This document shows positions 61,738-64,000 of a stretch of DNA of 64,000 nt, in pieces. How positions within the stretch are numbered: position 1 is the first letter of the stretch; every line of letters begins with the position of its first letter. Under the pieces are notes generated by a model. It had not been told where the DNA came from, did no database searches, and saw nothing but the letters and a program-made list of their open reading frames with translations. Source of the stretch: JACKIC01 sp964392305 (lineage in GTDB: Bacteria; Planctomycetota; UBA1135; UBA2386); contig CAYMPV010000033.1 of assembly GCA_964392305.1 (NCBI GenBank), forward strand, positions 1 to 64,000, written 5' to 3'. Made by a program: the position numbers and the translations under genes.

Positions 61738-62532
61738 TCAGTGCCGCCGCAGTTCGGTCAGCTCGCAGGTCTCGTAGACCGGACCTTCCATGCAGGTGCG
61801 TGAGTAGGGCCAACCCTTGAAGCGGGGCCCCTGCACTTCGACCGTGCAGCCGTTGCAGACGCCATAGCCACATGCCATGTAGGTCTCGAGCGACAGGAAG
61901 CAGCGCAGATCCCGCTGCTCGCAGAGCCTCGCCACGGCGTGCATCATCGGGTCGGGGCCGCAGCAGAACACGGTCTCACCTGGCTTCACGAGCGAACGCG
62001 CCAGCAGGTCGTCGAGCAGCGCCGTGACCAGGCCGTGGTGGCCGAAGCTGCCGTCATCGGTCGATGCGAACACCTCGGCGACGCCGGCGAAATCGTCGAT
62101 GCCGGCCAGCGCCGCACGGTTGCGACCGCCGAACAAGAGGCGCGTGCGTTTGCCATCGCTGGCACGTTGCCGCGCGAGCAGCAGGAACGGCGCAAGGCCG
62201 ACGCCGCCCGCGACACACACCGGATCGTCGATGTCGCGCGGGAACGGTTGTCCGAGCGGCCCGTTGAGCACCACGCCTTCACCGGCACGCAGGTCACACA
62301 GCGCGCGTGTGCCTTCGCCCACCACCTTGAGCAGGAAGCTGCCCCAGGACCCGTCCGCGGCGCGGTCGTACAGCGAGAACGGCCGCGGCAGCTGCACCGG
62401 CCAACGCCGCTCGGTGCGCAGCATGTAGAACTGCCCCGGCAACGTCGCGGGGATCGGGCCGTCGACTTCGAGGGCGAACGAACCGCCGCCGAGGTCGCGC
62501 AGTTGGCGCAGGGCATGGACACGGGTCTGCAT
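61738..62532 (-). CDS. pyrK: PyrK-like dihydroorotate dehydrogenase electron-transfer subunit
   Basis: The 264-residue ferredoxin-reductase-type protein has RPFSLYD (residues 50-56, FAD binding), VAGGVGLAPFLLLA and FCCGPDPMMHAVARL (NAD part), and a C-terminal [2Fe-2S] set with Cys221, Cys226, Cys229 and Cys247 (ACGYGVCNGCTVEV, then TCMEG). This matches PyrK of class 1B dihydroorotate dehydrogenases, which links NAD+ to PyrD. No pyrD is in the window. It lies convergent to the transposase and on the same strand as the phosphoesterase. Confidence 0.93.
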   Translation of the reverse strand: MQTRVHALRQLRDLGGGSFALEVDGPIPATLPGQFYMLRTERRWPVQLPRPFSLYDRAADGSWGSFLLKVVGEGTRALCDLRAGEGVVLNGPLGQPFPRDIDDPVCVAGGVGLAPFLLLARQRASDGKRTRLLFGGRNRAALAGIDDFAGVAEVFASTDDGSFGHHGLVTALLDDLLARSLVKPGETVFCCGPDPMMHAVARLCEQRDLRCFLSLETYMACGYGVCNGCTVEVQGPRFKGWPYSRTCMEGPVYETCELTELRRH

Positions 62533-62593
62533 TGGCGGCGAACACCATAGCGGCTGGCGCGGGGCGCGCGCCAGCGAACGCAGGCAGCGCGGC

Positions 62594-63538
62594 TCAGCCG
62601 GTCGAGCAACCGTCGGTCGACCGGCGCGCCGCGGCCCGTTCGGGTGCGGCGCCGACCGGGCAGCGCAGCGTGACGATCGGCACCTCGGGTCGCGCGTCGA
62701 TGCGGATCGGCAGCAGCGTCACGCCGACGCCGCGCCCCACGTAGAGGCTGCAATCGGCCTCGTGGAACCAGCCCTGCTCGTAGCCGAAGCGGCTGTGGTG
62801 GATCGGCGCCTTGCCGAACACGCGGATCTGGCCACCGTGCGTATGCCCGGACAAGGTCAGATCGACGTCGGCAGCCGCAGCTTCGAAGAAGAAGTCGGGA
62901 TGATGGCTGAGCAGGACCGTCGCCTCGCCGTCGCGCCGCCCGGCGAGCGCGGCGCGCAGATCGGGCGCGCCTTCGGTCAGGTCGTCGACGCCGCCGAGCC
63001 ACAGCGAGGTGCCGCGCCGCGTGACCCTCACGCCGCGGTTGCAGAGCACCGTGACCCCCTGGTCTTCGAGGAACGCCGACCACAGGCCCAGATCGCGCCC
63101 CCAGAACAGGTCGTGGTTGCCGGGCACCGCGAACATGCCGAGCGTCGGCCGCAACAGCTGCAGCGGCTCGCGAAAGTGCAGCAGTTCGCGTTCGCGTGTG
63201 TTGATCAGGTCGCCGCCGAACAACACCAGGTCGGGCGCGGCGGCGGCGATGCGTGCGAAGATCGCATGCAGGTCCTTGGCGTCCATGAAGCTGCCCGCGT
63301 GCACGTCGGATACGAACGCGATGCGCAGGCCTTCCAGCCCGGGCGCCGGCCGGCGCAACCGCAGCTCCAGTTCGGACAACTGCAGGCCGCGGGCGATGCG
63401 GCGATGCAGCCATCGGCCGAGCGGCAGCAGATCCAGCGCCTGGTTGAGCGCCGCACACGCCCGCGCCGCGGCGCGCCGCAGGGGCGTGCGGCGCCCGGTC
63501 AGCGGGCCCGTGGGCAGAGGAACGTGCCGCTGCGGCAT
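62594..63538 (-). CDS. Metallophosphoesterase (calcineurin-like)
   Basis: The 314-residue protein has VSDVHAGSFMD, FGGDLINTRERELL, VPGNHDLFWGRDL and SGHTHGGQIRVFG, the full metallophosphoesterase motif set with Asp and His ligands of a dinuclear metal site. The N-terminal 60 residues are Arg/Leu-rich and not part of the fold; an amphipathic helix there may associate with the membrane. It resembles YkuE/LpxH-like predicted phosphohydrolases. Substrate unknown. The start at 63538 is the only good ATG. Confidence 0.93.
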   Translation of the reverse strand: MPQRHVPLPTGPLTGRRTPLRRAAARACAALNQALDLLPLGRWLHRRIARGLQLSELELRLRRPAPGLEGLRIAFVSDVHAGSFMDAKDLHAIFARIAAAAPDLVLFGGDLINTRERELLHFREPLQLLRPTLGMFAVPGNHDLFWGRDLGLWSAFLEDQGVTVLCNRGVRVTRRGTSLWLGGVDDLTEGAPDLRAALAGRRDGEATVLLSHHPDFFFEAAAADVDLTLSGHTHGGQIRVFGKAPIHHSRFGYEQGWFHEADCSLYVGRGVGVTLLPIRIDARPEVPIVTLRCPVGAAPERAAARRSTDGCSTG

Positions 63539-63556
63539 CGAAGGCCCGTGGCGCCG

Positions 63557-64000
<444 letters not shown>

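Overview
The window is a very GC-rich bacterial chromosome segment. Gene content points to a planctomycete. Evidence: a paired DUF1549/LamG/DUF1553 and DUF1501 locus, a CxPSR sulfatase, a multihaem lipoprotein fused to HEAT repeats, an ECF-type sigma factor fused to a membrane-spanning and carboxypeptidase-regulatory-like tail, and many large secreted proteins ending their signal peptides in AQ (LAQ, AAQ, TAQ) with kelch-like or glycine-rich bodies. The species cannot be fixed from the sequence. No rRNA, tRNA, CRISPR array or prophage was seen. Most large ORFs opposite the genes are GC-driven antisense shadows.

Layout. 1-3.5 kb (minus): the beta subunit of methylcrotonoyl-CoA carboxylase (running off the left edge) and a POTRA-rich secreted protein without a barrel. 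3.7-9.9 kb (plus): a 1026-aa kelch/glycine-rich secreted protein, a tandem pair of 377-aa secreted paralogues and a small membrane-anchored protein. 9.9-14.2 kb: a C45-like hydrolase, a glycosyltransferase and a TerB-like protein (minus), a twin CDGSH iron-sulfur protein and a small secreted protein (plus), then a dicarboxylate symporter (minus). 14.3-23.5 kb (minus): sbcC and sbcD, separated by an SDR, a GNAT and a glycine-rich secreted gene, with a Ca2+/Na+ antiporter upstream of sbcD. 23.7-28.3 kb (plus): an epimerase, an AbiE-type toxin-antitoxin pair, and two exported or anchored proteins. 28.4-30 kb (minus): rpmG and a secreted protein. 30.2-33 kb (plus): an SDR/enoyl-CoA hydratase/acyl-CoA dehydrogenase operon. 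33-34.6 kb (minus): motAB. 35-37.5 kb (plus): a pentahaem HEAT lipoprotein. 37.7-41 kb (minus): a cupin, a secreted protein and a beta-sandwich protein. 41.5-43.7 kb (plus): a PcfJ protein and small genes. 43.7-47.5 kb (minus): a kelch protein and a peptidase-MA-like gluzincin. 47.6-54 kb (plus): a PaaK-like ligase, a 73-aa protein, the DUF1549/DUF1553 and DUF1501 pair and a membrane protein. 54.4-56.2 kb (minus): a pilin-fold protein and a dihaem lipoprotein. 56.3-61.7 kb (plus): a sulfatase, the sigma fusion, DUF2237 and a RAYT transposase. 61.7-64 kb (minus): pyrK, a metallophosphoesterase and the end of a sigma-54 activator.

The most striking structural signal is repeated twice. The abiE toxin-antitoxin pair lies between two identical 41-bp direct repeats, the left of which contains the last codons of the epimerase gene. 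The glycine-rich gene between sbcD and sbcC lies between two ~66-bp repeats, one of which is the 3' end of the GNAT gene and the other an in-frame copy of its last 12 codons and stop. Both look like cargo inserted at a gene's 3' end with the end duplicated on the far side. Metabolically, the MCC subunit, the SDR/ECH/ACAD operon and the PaaK-like ligase suggest acyl-CoA catabolism of branched or aromatic acids. The secreted, sulfatase and cytochrome genes fit a polysaccharide-degrading heterotroph.
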